From Neisseriaceae bacterium TC5R-5 (GTDB lineage Bacteria > Pseudomonadota > Gammaproteobacteria > Burkholderiales > Chromobacteriaceae): a stretch of 64,000 bases of DNA. The notes beneath the pieces were generated by a model. That model ran no database searches. It had not been told where the DNA came from and was given only the letters and a program-made list of their open reading frames with translations. Below, piece by piece: positions 19,734 to 30,276 of the stretch; within the stretch, counting starts at the first letter, position 1; every line of letters starts with the position of its first letter. Position numbers and translations under genes: made by a program. The stretch spans positions 62,001-126,000 of the forward strand of contig JACCFC020000006.1 in assembly GCA_020830965.2 (NCBI GenBank). The letters run 5' to 3'.

Positions 19734-20906
19734 CTAGGCAAACAGACGTAGTGCGGCAACGCTACCCGGTGCGATTCCCCTGTCATCCATACTGCTGTAA
19801 ATATGCAGCAACTGCTCTCGAGTTCTTTGCAAGCCTGCATCAGACAAGGGTTTGCGGTTATCGTCCACTAGTTGGGCATCGAACTCTTTGGCTAGTTGTT
19901 GTCCAAAATGGACGGTGCGGTCAAATACATCCACCCCTCCCGCCACTCTGGGTACATCAAATAGCAATGTTAAAGCAGGAAAGGATTTATCCAGCAGTGT
20001 GTGGAAAGTCAGAGGTGTTTGATCGGTGGCCATCAGTGAATACAGGGTATTGCCGGAATCAGCCAGATAGTGAAACGCACCATCGGGTTCTAATTGCAAG
20101 CCTGCCGCCTCAACAAAGCTGCGTAGTCGTGCTCCTTCAATAGGCTGGCGCGGCACAATATTAATACCGATCAAGACGTCGACATCAGCACAAAAGCGAT
20201 CTAGCTCTCGTGCTGCAACCAGTTTTTGCTGTTGCTGCGGGAAGCTGACGGCGGCCTGGTGTTCTTCAGCAAAACGGGCGACTTGCTGACAAAAGCTGTT
20301 CAGCTCCTGTTCGGTCACTGCGCCACCGCGATCCACCATCTGCATGCTGATGTTCATTTGTTTGTAGCGGGTTCCCGGTACGGTTTCTGCCGGTTTCCAT
20401 AAGCCTTTTTCGGTACGTCCAATCAGTTGAGTACGTTTGCTGACATTGAAGCGAGGGATAGTGAGCAGTTCATGCGGCGAGTGAAAAACTAGCTCGGCAA
20501 TAAAGTCTAAGGAAGGGTCCAGCATAGCCGTCATCAGAGCCTGGTGATCTGCTGAACTCATAAACGAGACATCTCTGTTGTCATCAAGAGTTGAGTTGCT
20601 CTCCTCTCGCTCTAAGACGGCATGAGCATGTGCCGAGGAAGTCGCTGTAGAGTGGGCGTCAAAATGACTATTTAGCGATCGATTATTAGCTAGCGTGTTA
20701 TCGGCCAGGATGGGTTCCATACGATCCTGCTTGATGCCATCACGAACATGATTCTTGGGAACGTCCAGCAATACGTCGTTGTGTGGGCGTACAAAAGCCT
20801 GGCTGGTTTTCCTGCGAAAGCGCCATTCTTGGAAAAAATTGAAACCATAGACCAAGGCAATGACGACCCCCCCCAATACTAAGACACCAATCTGCAATTC
20901 GCTCAT
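19734..20906 (-). CDS. zipA: Cell division protein ZipA
   Basis: Inner-membrane division protein (390 aa) that tethers FtsZ. It has one N-terminal transmembrane segment (QIGVLVLGGVVIALVYGFNFF, residues about 5-25), then a basic stretch, a long low-complexity linker rich in Ser, His, Asp and Asn (about 45-120), and a C-terminal FtsZ-binding domain from about residue 255 (MQMVDRGGAVTEQELNSFCQQV ... VFDRTVHFGQQLAKEF). A TTG at 20909 adds one residue; the ATG at 20906 is preferred. The usual smc neighbour upstream is absent in this window. Confidence 0.8.
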   Translation of the reverse strand: MSELQIGVLVLGGVVIALVYGFNFFQEWRFRRKTSQAFVRPHNDVLLDVPKNHVRDGIKQDRMEPILADNTLANNRSLNSHFDAHSTATSSAHAHAVLEREESNSTLDDNRDVSFMSSADHQALMTAMLDPSLDFIAELVFHSPHELLTIPRFNVSKRTQLIGRTEKGLWKPAETVPGTRYKQMNISMQMVDRGGAVTEQELNSFCQQVARFAEEHQAAVSFPQQQQKLVAARELDRFCADVDVLIGINIVPRQPIEGARLRSFVEAAGLQLEPDGAFHYLADSGNTLYSLMATDQTPLTFHTLLDKSFPALTLLFDVPRVAGGVDVFDRTVHFGQQLAKEFDAQLVDDNRKPLSDAGLQRTREQLLHIYSSMDDRGIAPGSVAALRLFA

Positions 20907-21683
20907 CAACTATTTCGCATCCAGACGAGTAAGCAAGGCCGCCAGCTTATTATCAGTCAAGCGCTGTTAGGCTGTGATCTAACAATACTGGCGTGCGGCC
21001 ACCTTAATTATTTGTTTATAAATTGTTCAATATAGAATCATTTTTGTCTCTGCCAGAGACTGATTGTTTAACCGTTTGCTGCAATGGCACCTTATCGGTA
21101 AGGTACTTTTAGTAAGGTGAAAACTATCATAAAACAATGGCCGATCATATATCTGGCTCTTTATGGTTATTGAGCTAGCTAAATAGCTTTTGGCCGCTTC
21201 ACAAAGGTGGCCCAAGCTGCACACTGGCTATGAGTAGAGCCTTGAGTTTACAGCTTCTTAATTTAGAGCTGACTATCATAGCAAAAAATCTTACTTTATA
21301 GAGAACTAGTCTATTGATCAGACTTTGATGGGTAAATAGACACCAACACTTTTATTTAGTCAGAGCGCTTTGGTAACTTACTTGGCTCACTGAGATACAA
21401 AACATGACTAAAGCTTGATTGCCTGCTGTTAAATAAATGGGCTATTAAATGTGGGTAATATCTACCTAATTGCTAAATTAGCACCTTCTGTTTTGGTTAG
21501 ATTATTAGCATATTAGTGATCGATTAAGTTGAAAATTTAACTTAGTAAATTAATGAGACTTATAAAATGAAGCGAGCTCATGCTTTTAATTATTGCTTTC
21601 TTTGTGTAAGTCTATAATTTTTAATCACTAAAGCGGATATGCTTTAAGATGTCATTTTTGACAGGAGCCAACAAAAACATCTC
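20907..21683. other. Long AT-rich gene-free interval upstream of marR
   Basis: Nearly 780 bases that are visibly more AT-rich than the flanking genes. I see no supported gene. Small structures are a 15-base palindrome GTCTCTGCCAGAGAC at 21046-21060 and ACCTTATCGGTAAGGT at 21089-21104. The interval may hold zipA and marR promoters or be a decayed insertion. Confidence 0.4.
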
Positions 21684-21721
21684 ATGCAAGAATATTGCAT
21701 GCTCATGCGAATGAATTGCAT
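21684..21721 (+). promoter_or_regulatory. Two MarR-type operator palindromes upstream of marR
   Basis: ATGCAAGAATATTGCAT at 21684-21700 and ATGCGAATGAATTGCAT at 21705-21721 share the form ATGCnA-N5-TTGCAT; centres are 21 bp apart. They lie 54-91 bases before the marR start codon, where an autorepressor would bind. Confidence 0.6.
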
Positions 21722-21774
21722 AAACTCTTTTTAAGTAGTATTCGCTCAAAACGGCACTATTAGGGGATATATTA

Positions 21775-22242
21775 ATGAAAAGTCTTTCTCAAGCTAGTTT
21801 TCTTCCGGTTATTCATGAACTGGCCCGCACCTACCAGGCCTTTGAGCAGTTCTCTAGCCAGCACATCCGTCAACTGGGACTAACCCCTCCCCAATTCGAT
21901 GTGGTTTCAACTCTGGGCAATAGCAAGGGGATGAACTGTAAAGAGCTGTCTGATCGTACCTTAATCACTAAAGGCACCCTTACTGGTGTGATTGACCGCC
22001 TAGAAGATAAAGGCTTGGTGACACGTACTATGCAACCTAATGATAGACGTAGCGTGTTCATTACTTTAACTGGCCACGGTGAAAAATTGTTTGCCCAAGC
22101 TTTTCCTGCCCATCTGGATTATATGAAAATTGCATTTAGACGTTTTGGTGAGAGTGATTTGTCTGGCTTTTGCCAAGAACTGGGCCGTTTAAGGGAGGGT
22201 TTCAGTTTGGCTCTTGAAGAGCAGGAAGAGGCGGTTGTCTAA
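21775..22242 (+). CDS. MarR-family transcriptional regulator
   Basis: Winged-helix repressor of 155 residues. The DNA-binding part runs from LTPPQFDVVSTLGNSKGMNCKELSDRTLITKGTLTGVIDRLEDKGLVTRTMQPNDRRSV, with the conserved DRR wing near residue 84; flanking helices would form the dimer interface. GGGG at 21762-21765 precedes the ATG. Two matching palindromes upstream suggest autoregulation. No transporter or enzyme gene is adjacent, so target genes and ligand are not evident; the next gene is convergent. Confidence 0.85.
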   Translation: MKSLSQASFLPVIHELARTYQAFEQFSSQHIRQLGLTPPQFDVVSTLGNSKGMNCKELSDRTLITKGTLTGVIDRLEDKGLVTRTMQPNDRRSVFITLTGHGEKLFAQAFPAHLDYMKIAFRRFGESDLSGFCQELGRLREGFSLALEEQEEAVV

Positions 22243-22332
22243 AATAGCCCCCTGCCTGATGGCAGGGCAGTTCTGTTGTGAAGCAAGGTCGGTAACAGGT
22301 TCTTTTGCCACTAGCTTTTGATGTAGATGGTT

Positions 22333-22373
22333 GAGGGATAACAGCGCCATGTAAGCATGAGGTGTTATCCCTC
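22333..22373. terminator. Hairpin between convergent marR and EAL/HDOD genes
   Basis: GAGGGATAACA at 22333-22343 pairs perfectly with TGTTATCCCTC at 22363-22373, with an inner CATG...CATG. A second small stem, CCCTGCC-TGAT-GGCAGGG, lies at 22250-22267. Neither has a clear T-tract, so a terminator role is inferred from location. Confidence 0.45.
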
Positions 22374-22380
22374 TGATCTT

Positions 22381-23817
22381 TCAGACATTGCTTACATCGT
22401 GGTGTATTTCGCTATTCCGTAGGATTTCTTGTGCCCAGATGACGGCATCCATGTAGTAGTGGTTAACCAGCTCCAAGTCAAAATTCAATACTCGTACCAG
22501 CTTGGTGACTTCCGCATCATCCCCTTGCTCATAGGCAATGCTGAGTGCCAGATGAGGAGCAAATAATCCTTTGTTTTCAATTACCGCCTCACATATTGGG
22601 GGGGCTAGTGCCAGTGGGTCCAAAACAGTAGGGAAGGGTACTCCCAATAAAACATCCAGCAGGGAAAACATACCGGTAAGAAACAGGTGCTCTGACTCGA
22701 CTTTATTACTGCGATAGTGGCCGAGTTTTTCGAGAAAGTGTGCTCGAATAAGTGATTTCTCTAGTAAGGCAATGGCCGCCCCGTCGTCTTTTCGGGAGGT
22801 GAACAATAGCATCGACAACCATTTGAACAGGGTTTCCCGCCCTAACAGTAATAGCGTGTCTTCTATGGTTTGCACTTTGCGTGATAAGGCATGTATTGGC
22901 GAGTTGATAAAACGCAACAACTTGAATAACACAACAGAATCAAGCTTGAACTGGTTTTCTATTTCCTGCGAATTAGCATTATTACGCAGCATACGCATAA
23001 TTTGTAACACCCGGCTCTGGCTACTATCGACTTTTCCTCCTTCCAGAGGAGTGGGTGCGGCAGTGACAAATAGACCGTGAAATAAGGCGAAGCGCTCATG
23101 GCCGGGCCCGCGTAGGCAGACATCCAAATCCTCTGCGGTACCAATATTGCGAGCAAACCAACGTGCATTGGGGTAGCGTTTGGGGAGCTGATCCAATAAG
23201 GGCGCCAGCACGCGTGACGATGGTGCCGCAAAGTCTAAGATCATGTAGTCCATCCTACGCAGTAACTCATCATGCAAGGGTTCGGGTAAGGAGTGTTGAT
23301 CATAAGCAGCGGGTTCAATGGCGAAACGCATGCCTTTCTGTCGCAATTTGTCTAACAACTGTAGTTGGGTCTGATCAATCGCTTGTGAAGCGGAGGGCTT
23401 TAACACGAAAATAATACTTTCGGTGGGTAGGCTCAGTAACAGAGGATCGGTCAGGGTTGTGATAGAAATATGAATGAATGCACGCCGATAAGCTAGTAAG
23501 CGAAAAATATTGATGTTATGCAAAGTGCTTAGCATCAGAAGGTCGAACTCCTGTTGCTTACCTTCTGTCTGATTGTGTTTACCTTGGCGAATAAAAAAAT
23601 CATAGGCTACGATGCGATGCTGTTTATCTAGCACTGGTTGATAAGAGACAAAGCCTAGCGCCAAGGGTAAATCCAAGGGGTTGTGTTCTGTTAACTCGAT
23701 GTTTTCTGCGTTTTCTGTTGCGTATTCGATAGCGATATCGGAAGAGTTGGAGGAAACCTCGGTGTCCAACGTCTTTTTCTGGCGGTTGGCTAGGCCACCC
23801 AACAGGTTTCTCAGCAT
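22381..23817 (-). CDS. EAL/HDOD (YuxH-type) signalling protein
   Basis: Protein of 478 residues. After a short N-terminal variable region, residues about 55-265 resemble an EAL domain (LGFVSYQPVLDKQHRIVAYDFFIR ... FALFHGLFVTAAP). The E-A-L triad itself is not present (YDFFIR at that place) and metal-binding acids look eroded, so cyclic-di-GMP hydrolysis is unlikely. The C-terminal part is a HDOD domain (VVLFKLLRFINSPIHALSRKVQTIEDTLLLLGRETLFKWLSMLLF). This is the YuxH/CdgJ arrangement, usually linked to motility or c-di-GMP sensing. Encoded downstream of aroC. Confidence 0.8.
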   Translation of the reverse strand: MLRNLLGGLANRQKKTLDTEVSSNSSDIAIEYATENAENIELTEHNPLDLPLALGFVSYQPVLDKQHRIVAYDFFIRQGKHNQTEGKQQEFDLLMLSTLHNINIFRLLAYRRAFIHISITTLTDPLLLSLPTESIIFVLKPSASQAIDQTQLQLLDKLRQKGMRFAIEPAAYDQHSLPEPLHDELLRRMDYMILDFAAPSSRVLAPLLDQLPKRYPNARWFARNIGTAEDLDVCLRGPGHERFALFHGLFVTAAPTPLEGGKVDSSQSRVLQIMRMLRNNANSQEIENQFKLDSVVLFKLLRFINSPIHALSRKVQTIEDTLLLLGRETLFKWLSMLLFTSRKDDGAAIALLEKSLIRAHFLEKLGHYRSNKVESEHLFLTGMFSLLDVLLGVPFPTVLDPLALAPPICEAVIENKGLFAPHLALSIAYEQGDDAEVTKLVRVLNFDLELVNHYYMDAVIWAQEILRNSEIHHDVSNV

Positions 23818-23877
23818 CTGTCACCCCTTGTCTATGCCGAATAGTTTCGGCTTCCCGTCTAAAGTCTAGCTGATTTA

Positions 23878-24966
23878 TCAGGGAATTCTGGGAGTATCTA
23901 CGCTTACGTCACCACATTGAGCTTGATGACGTAAGGCATGGTCAATCAGCACCAGTGCCAGCATGGCTTCAGCAATCGGGGTGGCGCGGATGCCAACACA
24001 GGGGTCATGGCGGCCATGGGTGGCAATTTTGACAGCATTACCTTGCTTATCAATAGAGCGGCGTGGCTGTGCAATAGATGAGGTGGGCTTGATCGCGATC
24101 GATACTTCAATATGCTGGCCGGTAGAAATTCCTCCCAGAATGCCGCCGGCGTGATTGCTTGCAAATCCTTGTGGTGTTAATTCATCGCTGTGTTCACTGC
24201 CATGTTGAGTAACACAGTTAAAACCGGCTCCTATTTCCACGCCTTTGACCGCATTAATGCTCATCATGGCATGGGCAATATCCGCATCTAAGCGGTCAAA
24301 TACGGGCTCACCCCAGCCAACCGGTACATTTTCCGCTATCACCCGTAAACGAGCGCCTACTGAGTCCAGGCTTTTGCGGATGCTATCCATATAGTTTTCC
24401 AGTTGCGGTACTACGCTGGAGTCGGCGGCAAAGAAAGCGTTAGTGGCAACATGGGCCCAGTCTTGAAATGGGATAATGATTTTGCCAATCTGAGTCATGT
24501 GCCCGCGAATGAGAATGCCATATTGCTGCTGCAGCCATTTTTTGGCGATGGCGCCAGCGGCAACACGGGTGGCGGTTTCTCGTGCCGATGAACGTCCGCC
24601 ACCTCGGGGGTCACGGATGCCATATTTGTGCCAGTAACTATAGTCGGCATGGCCTGGTCGGAAGGTGTCCGTAATATTGCCGTAGTCTTTGCTGCGCTGA
24701 TCGGTGTTGCGAATGAGTAATCCGATTGGTGTGCCCGTGGTTTTACCTTGATAAACGCCAGAGAGAATTTCTACGATGTCCGGCTCGCGGCGTTGAGTGA
24801 CATGGCGACTGGTGCCTGGCTTGCGCCTGTCCAGTTCTTGTTGAATGTCTGCTTCGCATAAATCTAGTCCCGGCGGGCAACCATCGACGACACAGCCAAT
24901 CGCTGGGCCGTGGCTTTCACCAAAAGAGGTGACTCGAAACAATAGACCGCTGGTATTTCCTGACAT
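23878..24966 (-). CDS. aroC: Chorismate synthase
   Basis: Last enzyme of the shikimate pathway (362 aa), converting EPSP to chorismate with reduced [36 protein letters not shown] at the N-terminus, [30 protein letters not shown] around residue 110, and [15 protein letters not shown] at the C-terminus are all diagnostic. An upstream in-frame ATG at 24999 is rejected because AAAGGA lies seven bases before the ATG at 24966, where the family begins. It stands between the 2OG oxygenase and EAL/HDOD genes. Confidence 0.96.
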   Translation of the reverse strand: MSGNTSGLLFRVTSFGESHGPAIGCVVDGCPPGLDLCEADIQQELDRRKPGTSRHVTQRREPDIVEILSGVYQGKTTGTPIGLLIRNTDQRSKDYGNITDTFRPGHADYSYWHKYGIRDPRGGGRSSARETATRVAAGAIAKKWLQQQYGILIRGHMTQIGKIIIPFQDWAHVATNAFFAADSSVVPQLENYMDSIRKSLDSVGARLRVIAENVPVGWGEPVFDRLDADIAHAMMSINAVKGVEIGAGFNCVTQHGSEHSDELTPQGFASNHAGGILGGISTGQHIEVSIAIKPTSSIAQPRRSIDKQGNAVKIATHGRHDPCVGIRATPIAEAMLALVLIDHALRHQAQCGDVSVDTPRIP

Positions 24967-25034
24967 TTGTTTATCCTTTGTTGCATGACTATTTGGCACT
25001 GAATTCTATCATGAGCGTTTAAAAAGACCGGGTA

Positions 25035-25679
25035 TCAGAGGTGGATGACAGATTGTCTTCGTCGAAACCATCCGGTAATAGAAAGGCGTTGTCGTTGCGC
25101 GGGTAAGACCTCATGCCAAAAAATGTCTGATAAAAACAACACTAACGTACCACTATTAGGATAAATATCCCTTGTTTCTGTGCCATCTTTGTCCAGAAAG
25201 AGGCGTAATTGCCCACCAATATCGCTAGACCAGTCCTGATTAAGATAGAGAACACTACTGATGATACGAGCGTCATCATCCTGAAAGCGGTCTAAATGCT
25301 TTTTATAGCGAGCACCTACTGGATAAACAGCAAAGTGAGACTCAAGCTCTTCTAGTCCGAGAAATAGTGAGCAATTAATAGCTTGGCGAATATGTTCAAG
25401 CTTATCGAAATAGCGGCTAACGGCAGGTGAAGCCTGTTCTACATCTAGCCAGGCTACTGAGTCAGAGCGTATATCGCTACGTAGATGTTGGGTTTGCGCG
25501 TGGCCAATGGCCGCCTGATGGAATGCACCATGCTGCCAGCTCTCTAGGCATTCCTGGCGTAGTGCAACCATTTCTTCTTGGGTAAATAATTGATCTGTCA
25601 CCACCCAGCCCTGGTCGGCAAGTTGGTTGATGATGTGCTCTAGCGCTTGTTGGCGGTGATGATTGATAGGTTTGTCCAA
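25035..25679 (-). CDS. 2-oxoglutarate/Fe(II)-dependent oxygenase (prolyl-4-hydroxylase-like)
   Basis: Predicted soluble oxygenase of 214 residues. The metal triad is probably HLDRFQDDD (H-x-D, about residue 133) and WHEVLPAQRQRLSITGWFR (distal His, with the Arg that holds 2-oxoglutarate). YLNQDWSSDIGGQLRLF and SGTLVLFLSD are also typical of the P4Hc domain. Relatives hydroxylate protein residues such as ribosomal proteins or elongation factors; the substrate here is unknown. It begins just after the pepN terminator. Confidence 0.82.
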   Translation of the reverse strand: MDKPINHHRQQALEHIINQLADQGWVVTDQLFTQEEMVALRQECLESWQHGAFHQAAIGHAQTQHLRSDIRSDSVAWLDVEQASPAVSRYFDKLEHIRQAINCSLFLGLEELESHFAVYPVGARYKKHLDRFQDDDARIISSVLYLNQDWSSDIGGQLRLFLDKDGTETRDIYPNSGTLVLFLSDIFWHEVLPAQRQRLSITGWFRRRQSVIHL

Positions 25680-25692
25680 ATGATTCTCTAAT

Positions 25693-25723
25693 TAAAAAAA
25701 ACCGTGCTGATGATGCACGGTTT
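25693..25723 (-). terminator. Rho-independent terminator after pepN
   Basis: AAACCGTGC at 25699-25707 pairs with GCACGGTTT at 25715-25723 around a 7-base loop; read on the minus strand the stem is followed by a run of eight or more T. It ends the M61 peptidase-pepN unit. Confidence 0.9.
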
Positions 25724-25741
25724 GTCTGACTATGTTCCGGA

Positions 25742-28366
25742 TTAACTGGCTGATATTTTAGAAACCATTTCGTAGGCGTCTTTTGACAGCGGACTGTTGG
25801 CCAAGCGTTGCAGTTGTGCACGTATTAAGCCCTGTCTTTGTGGCTCTAGTTTTTGTAAACGTCTAAAGCTAGTCAGCAAGCGGCTGGCAATCTGCGGGTT
25901 AATTGGGTCAAGGGCGAGGATTTGATCGGCGATAAAACGATAGCCACTGCCATCGGCGGCATGAAAGTGCCGTATATTATTCGCAAAGCTGCCGATCAAA
26001 GCCCGCACCTTATTCGGATTTTTCAGGCTAAATGCCGGGTGCTCCAGCGCTGCCACAACACGCTCCAATGTGCTTGGTAGTTGGCAACTGGCGAGCAAGG
26101 CAAAAAATTTGTCCATCACCAGTGCATCACCTTGCCAGCGTTCGGCAAAATGCGTATAGCAAGTATCTCGTTCTGTGCACTGTCGATCTCGCAGGGCCAG
26201 CATGGCACCCATCTGATCGGTCATATTATCGGTTGTCAGGCATTGCTTGACAGCAGCTTCGGCTGACCAGGCTTCATCTAGGCGATTAAGCATGAAGAGT
26301 GCGCGATTTTTGAGGTCCCGTTTGCCGGCATCTTGTGGTTCATAGTGGCGCGTTGTGTGCAGGTCGTAGGTTTTACGCCACTCGGCACGCAATGTTTGGG
26401 CCAGTTCATCCAACACAAAATTGCGTACTTGGTGGATGAGTTCAGGGTCCGCATCATCGATTAATTCCAGAATTTCCGCTTCTGATGGCAGGGTTAACAT
26501 TAAAGCTTTGAAGGCTGGATCGGCGGCATGGTCGTTTAAGATGGTGCAGAAGGCATTGATGAAGCTTTGCGGTAGTTGTAGCGCGCTGTTCGCGGAGGCG
26601 TCAGCGATCAACTGCTGAAATAAGCGTTCGGCAAAAGTTTGTCCGGCTTCCCAGCGGCTGAAACTATCGCTGTCATTCGCCATCAGGAAGACCAATTGCT
26701 CGTCCTGCCAATCAAATTCCAATTTAATGGGTGCCGAGAAGCCGCGCAGTAAGGAAGGAACGGGTTCCTGCGCAATATTGATAAAGGTAAAAGACTGTTC
26801 CGTCTGTGTGATATCCAGCACACGTGTATAAGCGGCGCTCTCTGTTTCATCGGCTAATTGCAAAGCCAGATCCTGGCCATCCGGGCCGAGTAGACCTATC
26901 GCTAGCGGAATATGCAGTGCTTGTTTTTCTGTCTGCCCCGGTGTTGCCGGGCAGGATTGCTTGATATGTAGGGTGTAGCTTTGTTGGCTGCTGTCGTAGT
27001 GAGCTCGAACGTTGAGGACAGGGGTGCCGGCTTGGCTGTACCACAAGGCAAACTGGTTAAGGTCGACTTGGTTAGCATCGGCCATGGCTTGGCGGAAGTC
27101 GTCGCAGCTCACAGCCTGACCATCGTGACGTTTGAAATATAAGTCCATGCCGCGACGGAAACCTTGTTCGCCGAGCAGCGTGTGATACATGCGCACAACC
27201 TCGGCACCTTTTTCGTAAACAGTCATGGTATAGAAATTATTCATTTCAATATAACTGTCGGGGCGAATAGGGTGGGCCGTCGGGCCAGCATCTTCCGGGA
27301 ATTGATGGATGCGCAAGGCTTTGACATCTTCGATGCGTTTTACCGCCCGGCTATGCATGTCGGCACTGAATTCCTGATCACGAAAGACGGTGAGTCCTTC
27401 TTTCAAGGAAAGCTGAAACCAGTCACGGCAGGTGACGCGGTTGCCTGTCCAGTTATGAAAGTATTCGTGACCGATAACCCGCTCTACTCCCTGAAAGTCG
27501 CCATCCGTTGCGGTATCTTGTCGGGCTAGTACATATTTAGTGTTGAAAATATTGAGGCCTTTGTTTTCCATTGCCCCCATATTGAAGTCGCCTACCGCAA
27601 CAATCATGTAGATTTCTAAATCATATTCCAGACCAAAGCGTTGCTCATCCCATTTCATTGATTGTTTCAGAGAGTTCATCGCGTGTTGGGTTTTGTCCTG
27701 ATCTGCCGGTTCGGTCCAGATCTCTAGGGCCACTTCACGGCCATGTGAGGTGATGAACTTGTCTTTTAGTGCAAGCAGTTTGCCGGCGACCAAGGCAAAT
27801 AAATAGGCGGGTTTTTTGTAGGGATCTACCCATTTTACCCAGCGGCGTTTTTTGTCCAGCATGCCTTCGCCTACTTTATTGCCATTAGAAAGTAGGACGG
27901 GAAATTTCTGTTTGTCAGCCACAATAGTCGTGGTGAACTTGGCCATTACATCCGGCCGATCCAGATAGTAGGTGATCTTGCGAAAGCCTTCGGGCTCACA
28001 TTGAGTAAACAGATTGCCACTGGATTGATACAAGCCCATCAGGCTAGTGTTGCTGGCTGGCTTAAGTTCGGTTTCTATTTCTAAAATAAAGCTGTCGGGT
28101 ACCTGTAATATCGTCAGGCTTTCCTCGAGTAGCTGATAGCGTGGCTCCTGTAGCCGTTCTCCATCGAGTGTCACACTGAGCAATTTGGCGCTGCCATCTA
28201 GGACGATGTCGTGCGGCAAAGTGCTTTTGGGGTTGCGTGTGATGACCAAGCGTGAGCGTACTCTGGTCAGTTCATCTTCGATGTCAAAGTTCAGATCGAC
28301 ACGGTCAATCAGAAAAGCCGGGGCGGCGTAATCTTTCAAATACTTGACTGGCGGCTGTTGTGGCAT
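25742..28366 (-). CDS. pepN: Aminopeptidase N (M1 family)
   Basis: Zinc aminopeptidase of 874 residues, the normal size for proteobacterial PepN, which removes N-terminal residues in cytosolic peptide turnover. The substrate-recognition motif GAMENKG lies near residue 263 and the zinc motif [11 protein letters not shown] near 300, with the downstream glutamate expected in [13 protein letters not shown]. The long C-terminal helical domain is intact. The start is two bases after the stop of the M61 peptidase gene, so both are co-transcribed. Confidence 0.95.
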   Translation of the reverse strand: MPQQPPVKYLKDYAAPAFLIDRVDLNFDIEDELTRVRSRLVITRNPKSTLPHDIVLDGSAKLLSVTLDGERLQEPRYQLLEESLTILQVPDSFILEIETELKPASNTSLMGLYQSSGNLFTQCEPEGFRKITYYLDRPDVMAKFTTTIVADKQKFPVLLSNGNKVGEGMLDKKRRWVKWVDPYKKPAYLFALVAGKLLALKDKFITSHGREVALEIWTEPADQDKTQHAMNSLKQSMKWDEQRFGLEYDLEIYMIVAVGDFNMGAMENKGLNIFNTKYVLARQDTATDGDFQGVERVIGHEYFHNWTGNRVTCRDWFQLSLKEGLTVFRDQEFSADMHSRAVKRIEDVKALRIHQFPEDAGPTAHPIRPDSYIEMNNFYTMTVYEKGAEVVRMYHTLLGEQGFRRGMDLYFKRHDGQAVSCDDFRQAMADANQVDLNQFALWYSQAGTPVLNVRAHYDSSQQSYTLHIKQSCPATPGQTEKQALHIPLAIGLLGPDGQDLALQLADETESAAYTRVLDITQTEQSFTFINIAQEPVPSLLRGFSAPIKLEFDWQDEQLVFLMANDSDSFSRWEAGQTFAERLFQQLIADASANSALQLPQSFINAFCTILNDHAADPAFKALMLTLPSEAEILELIDDADPELIHQVRNFVLDELAQTLRAEWRKTYDLHTTRHYEPQDAGKRDLKNRALFMLNRLDEAWSAEAAVKQCLTTDNMTDQMGAMLALRDRQCTERDTCYTHFAERWQGDALVMDKFFALLASCQLPSTLERVVAALEHPAFSLKNPNKVRALIGSFANNIRHFHAADGSGYRFIADQILALDPINPQIASRLLTSFRRLQKLEPQRQGLIRAQLQRLANSPLSKDAYEMVSKISAS

Positions 28367-28368
28367 TG

Positions 28369-30201
28369 CTAAGTCTCCATGCCGGCTGCGCCGGTCTGTT
28401 TGCTAGAGGGGAAGGGCTGCTTATGTATCCATTTGCCACCGTCTGGGCCTAAAGATAGATGACATACATCTGATTCGCCAGCTTGCAGGCGTACTTTGAC
28501 TGTGTGTAATTCGTCACGCCGGAAAAAATGCAGTTTTACTTCATCGCCGATGCGGTAGCGACACAAGAGTTGGTCCAGATCTACCGCTTTTAGATTGTCT
28601 AGTGCCACTATGGTATCGCCTCCCGCTAAACCGGCTTGTTGCCCGGCTCCGCCATCGTAAACATGAATCAGGCGCAGCCCTTGTGTTTCAAGGCTGGCTT
28701 TAATTCCCAAGCTGGGGAGTGGTGTCCTGTTTTCTGTGCTGCTGGTTATGCCACCGCGATCTGCCTGTTTGCGGGCAGGGGCGAAATGCATAGTGATGCC
28801 TTGGCTCGCTAGTAGCTCTGTCAGCGGCAAATCCTGGGTGGAGCGTAGGGCTTGCTCAAAAAAAGCACTTAAATTTAAGCCGGTAATCTCGCTCGCTAGT
28901 TGTTCCCACTCTTGTTCTGCCAGCCCCTTGCCATCGTCCAAGTATTTCTGCCAGATGGCACGCATCACATCATCTAATGAGAGTTTATTTTGACTTTCAC
29001 GGCGAATATACAGATCCAGAGCCAAGGCCACTAGTGCACCTTTGGTATAGTAGCTAACTAGACTGTTTGGGCTGTTCTCATCCTGGCGATAATATTTAGT
29101 CCAAGCTTCAAAGCTAGATTGTTCTAGATTCTGTTTCAAACGGCCTGGCCCGCGTTGTACGCTGCTGATGGTTTCTGCTAATAAGGTCAGGTAGCGTTGT
29201 TCATCGATCAGGCCACAACGGGCTAATATCAAATCATCATAGTAGGAAGTGATACCCTCAAATGCCCACAGTAGTCGCGTGTAAGCTTCCTGATTCAGCT
29301 TATAGGGCGTAAAGGCCGCAGGTTTGATCCGTTTTACATTCCAGCTATGAAAATATTCATGACTGATCAGTCCCAGCAGCTTGAGGTAACCCTCGCTAAT
29401 GTCTTTAGCGCCGGGGGCCGGTAGATCGTCCCGATTAGCCATCAGGGCTGTGGAGTTGCGATGTTCCAGTCCGCCGTAAATATTGTGGCCAACAAATAGC
29501 ATGAATACGTAGCGGGTAAAGGGGGCGGGCTTGCCAAACAGCGTGATCTGGTATTCACATATTTTCTTGATGTCGCGTACCAAACGCTTGAGGTCGGCGC
29601 GGTGACGTCCGGCAACCACTAGTTCATGTTCGACGCCACAGGCTTTAAAACTCAGGTGTTCAAACTCCCCCAGCTCTACCGGATGATCAATCAGTTCTTC
29701 GTAGTTGGCCGCCTGATAAGTACCAAACCCGGTTTTTTTCTTGATGTCTATTGCGGCAAGGCTGGTGGCTACTTTCCAGTCTGCGTAAGGTTTACCTGTT
29801 GCAGGCAGGATTCTTACCGTGCAACTTTCTTGCTCGTAGCCGCTCACGGCCAGGAAAACACTGCTGCCATTGTAGAAACCACGTGTGCTGTCTAGGTAGG
29901 CGCCACGTACCGATAAATCAAAAGCATAAACCTGATAATGCAGTGTAATCGCAGCCTTGCAGGGCGCTGCTTGCCAGCTGTTCTTGCTTAGTTGTATTAA
30001 CGTTACTGCCTGACCGGCGGACTCTGCCCGCATGGTCACAATATGTTTGGAAAATTCTCGAATCATGTAACTGCCGGGAATCCAGGCAGGTAACGAGAAT
30101 ATCTGGCCGGTTTGGGCTGGTTGTAATACCGTGACAGTGATGTCAAATAGATGAGCTTCTGGAGAACGTGGGCTGAGGGTATAGCTAACGGGAGTGGTCA
30201 T
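28369..30201 (-). CDS. M61 family peptidase with C-terminal PDZ domain
   Basis: Glycyl aminopeptidase-like protein of 610 residues. An N-terminal beta-rich domain (about 1-170) precedes the catalytic region with the HExxH motif in [16 protein letters not shown] near residue 283; a zinc-binding glutamate is expected in [18 protein letters not shown] domain lies at about residues 500-575 ([29 protein letters not shown]). No signal peptide is apparent. It pairs with pepN in one operon, consistent with peptide turnover. Confidence 0.87.
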   Translation of the reverse strand: MTTPVSYTLSPRSPEAHLFDITVTVLQPAQTGQIFSLPAWIPGSYMIREFSKHIVTMRAESAGQAVTLIQLSKNSWQAAPCKAAITLHYQVYAFDLSVRGAYLDSTRGFYNGSSVFLAVSGYEQESCTVRILPATGKPYADWKVATSLAAIDIKKKTGFGTYQAANYEELIDHPVELGEFEHLSFKACGVEHELVVAGRHRADLKRLVRDIKKICEYQITLFGKPAPFTRYVFMLFVGHNIYGGLEHRNSTALMANRDDLPAPGAKDISEGYLKLLGLISHEYFHSWNVKRIKPAAFTPYKLNQEAYTRLLWAFEGITSYYDDLILARCGLIDEQRYLTLLAETISSVQRGPGRLKQNLEQSSFEAWTKYYRQDENSPNSLVSYYTKGALVALALDLYIRRESQNKLSLDDVMRAIWQKYLDDGKGLAEQEWEQLASEITGLNLSAFFEQALRSTQDLPLTELLASQGITMHFAPARKQADRGGITSSTENRTPLPSLGIKASLETQGLRLIHVYDGGAGQQAGLAGGDTIVALDNLKAVDLDQLLCRYRIGDEVKLHFFRRDELHTVKVRLQAGESDVCHLSLGPDGGKWIHKQPFPSSKQTGAAGMET

Positions 30202-30276
30202 AATTAGCCTGTGAGCGTTATCAAACCGCTTAATTCTATCACTTGGTCATGCTTTTCGAGAGTCGATAGAACAGTC

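Noticed and set aside
19712-20143. Plus-strand ORF of 143 codons antisense to zipA
   Set aside because: No family resemblance; overlaps a supported gene on the opposite strand.
21027-21224. Minus-strand ORF of 65 codons in the AT-rich gap
   Set aside because: No ribosome-binding site or recognisable sequence; likely chance in AT-rich DNA.
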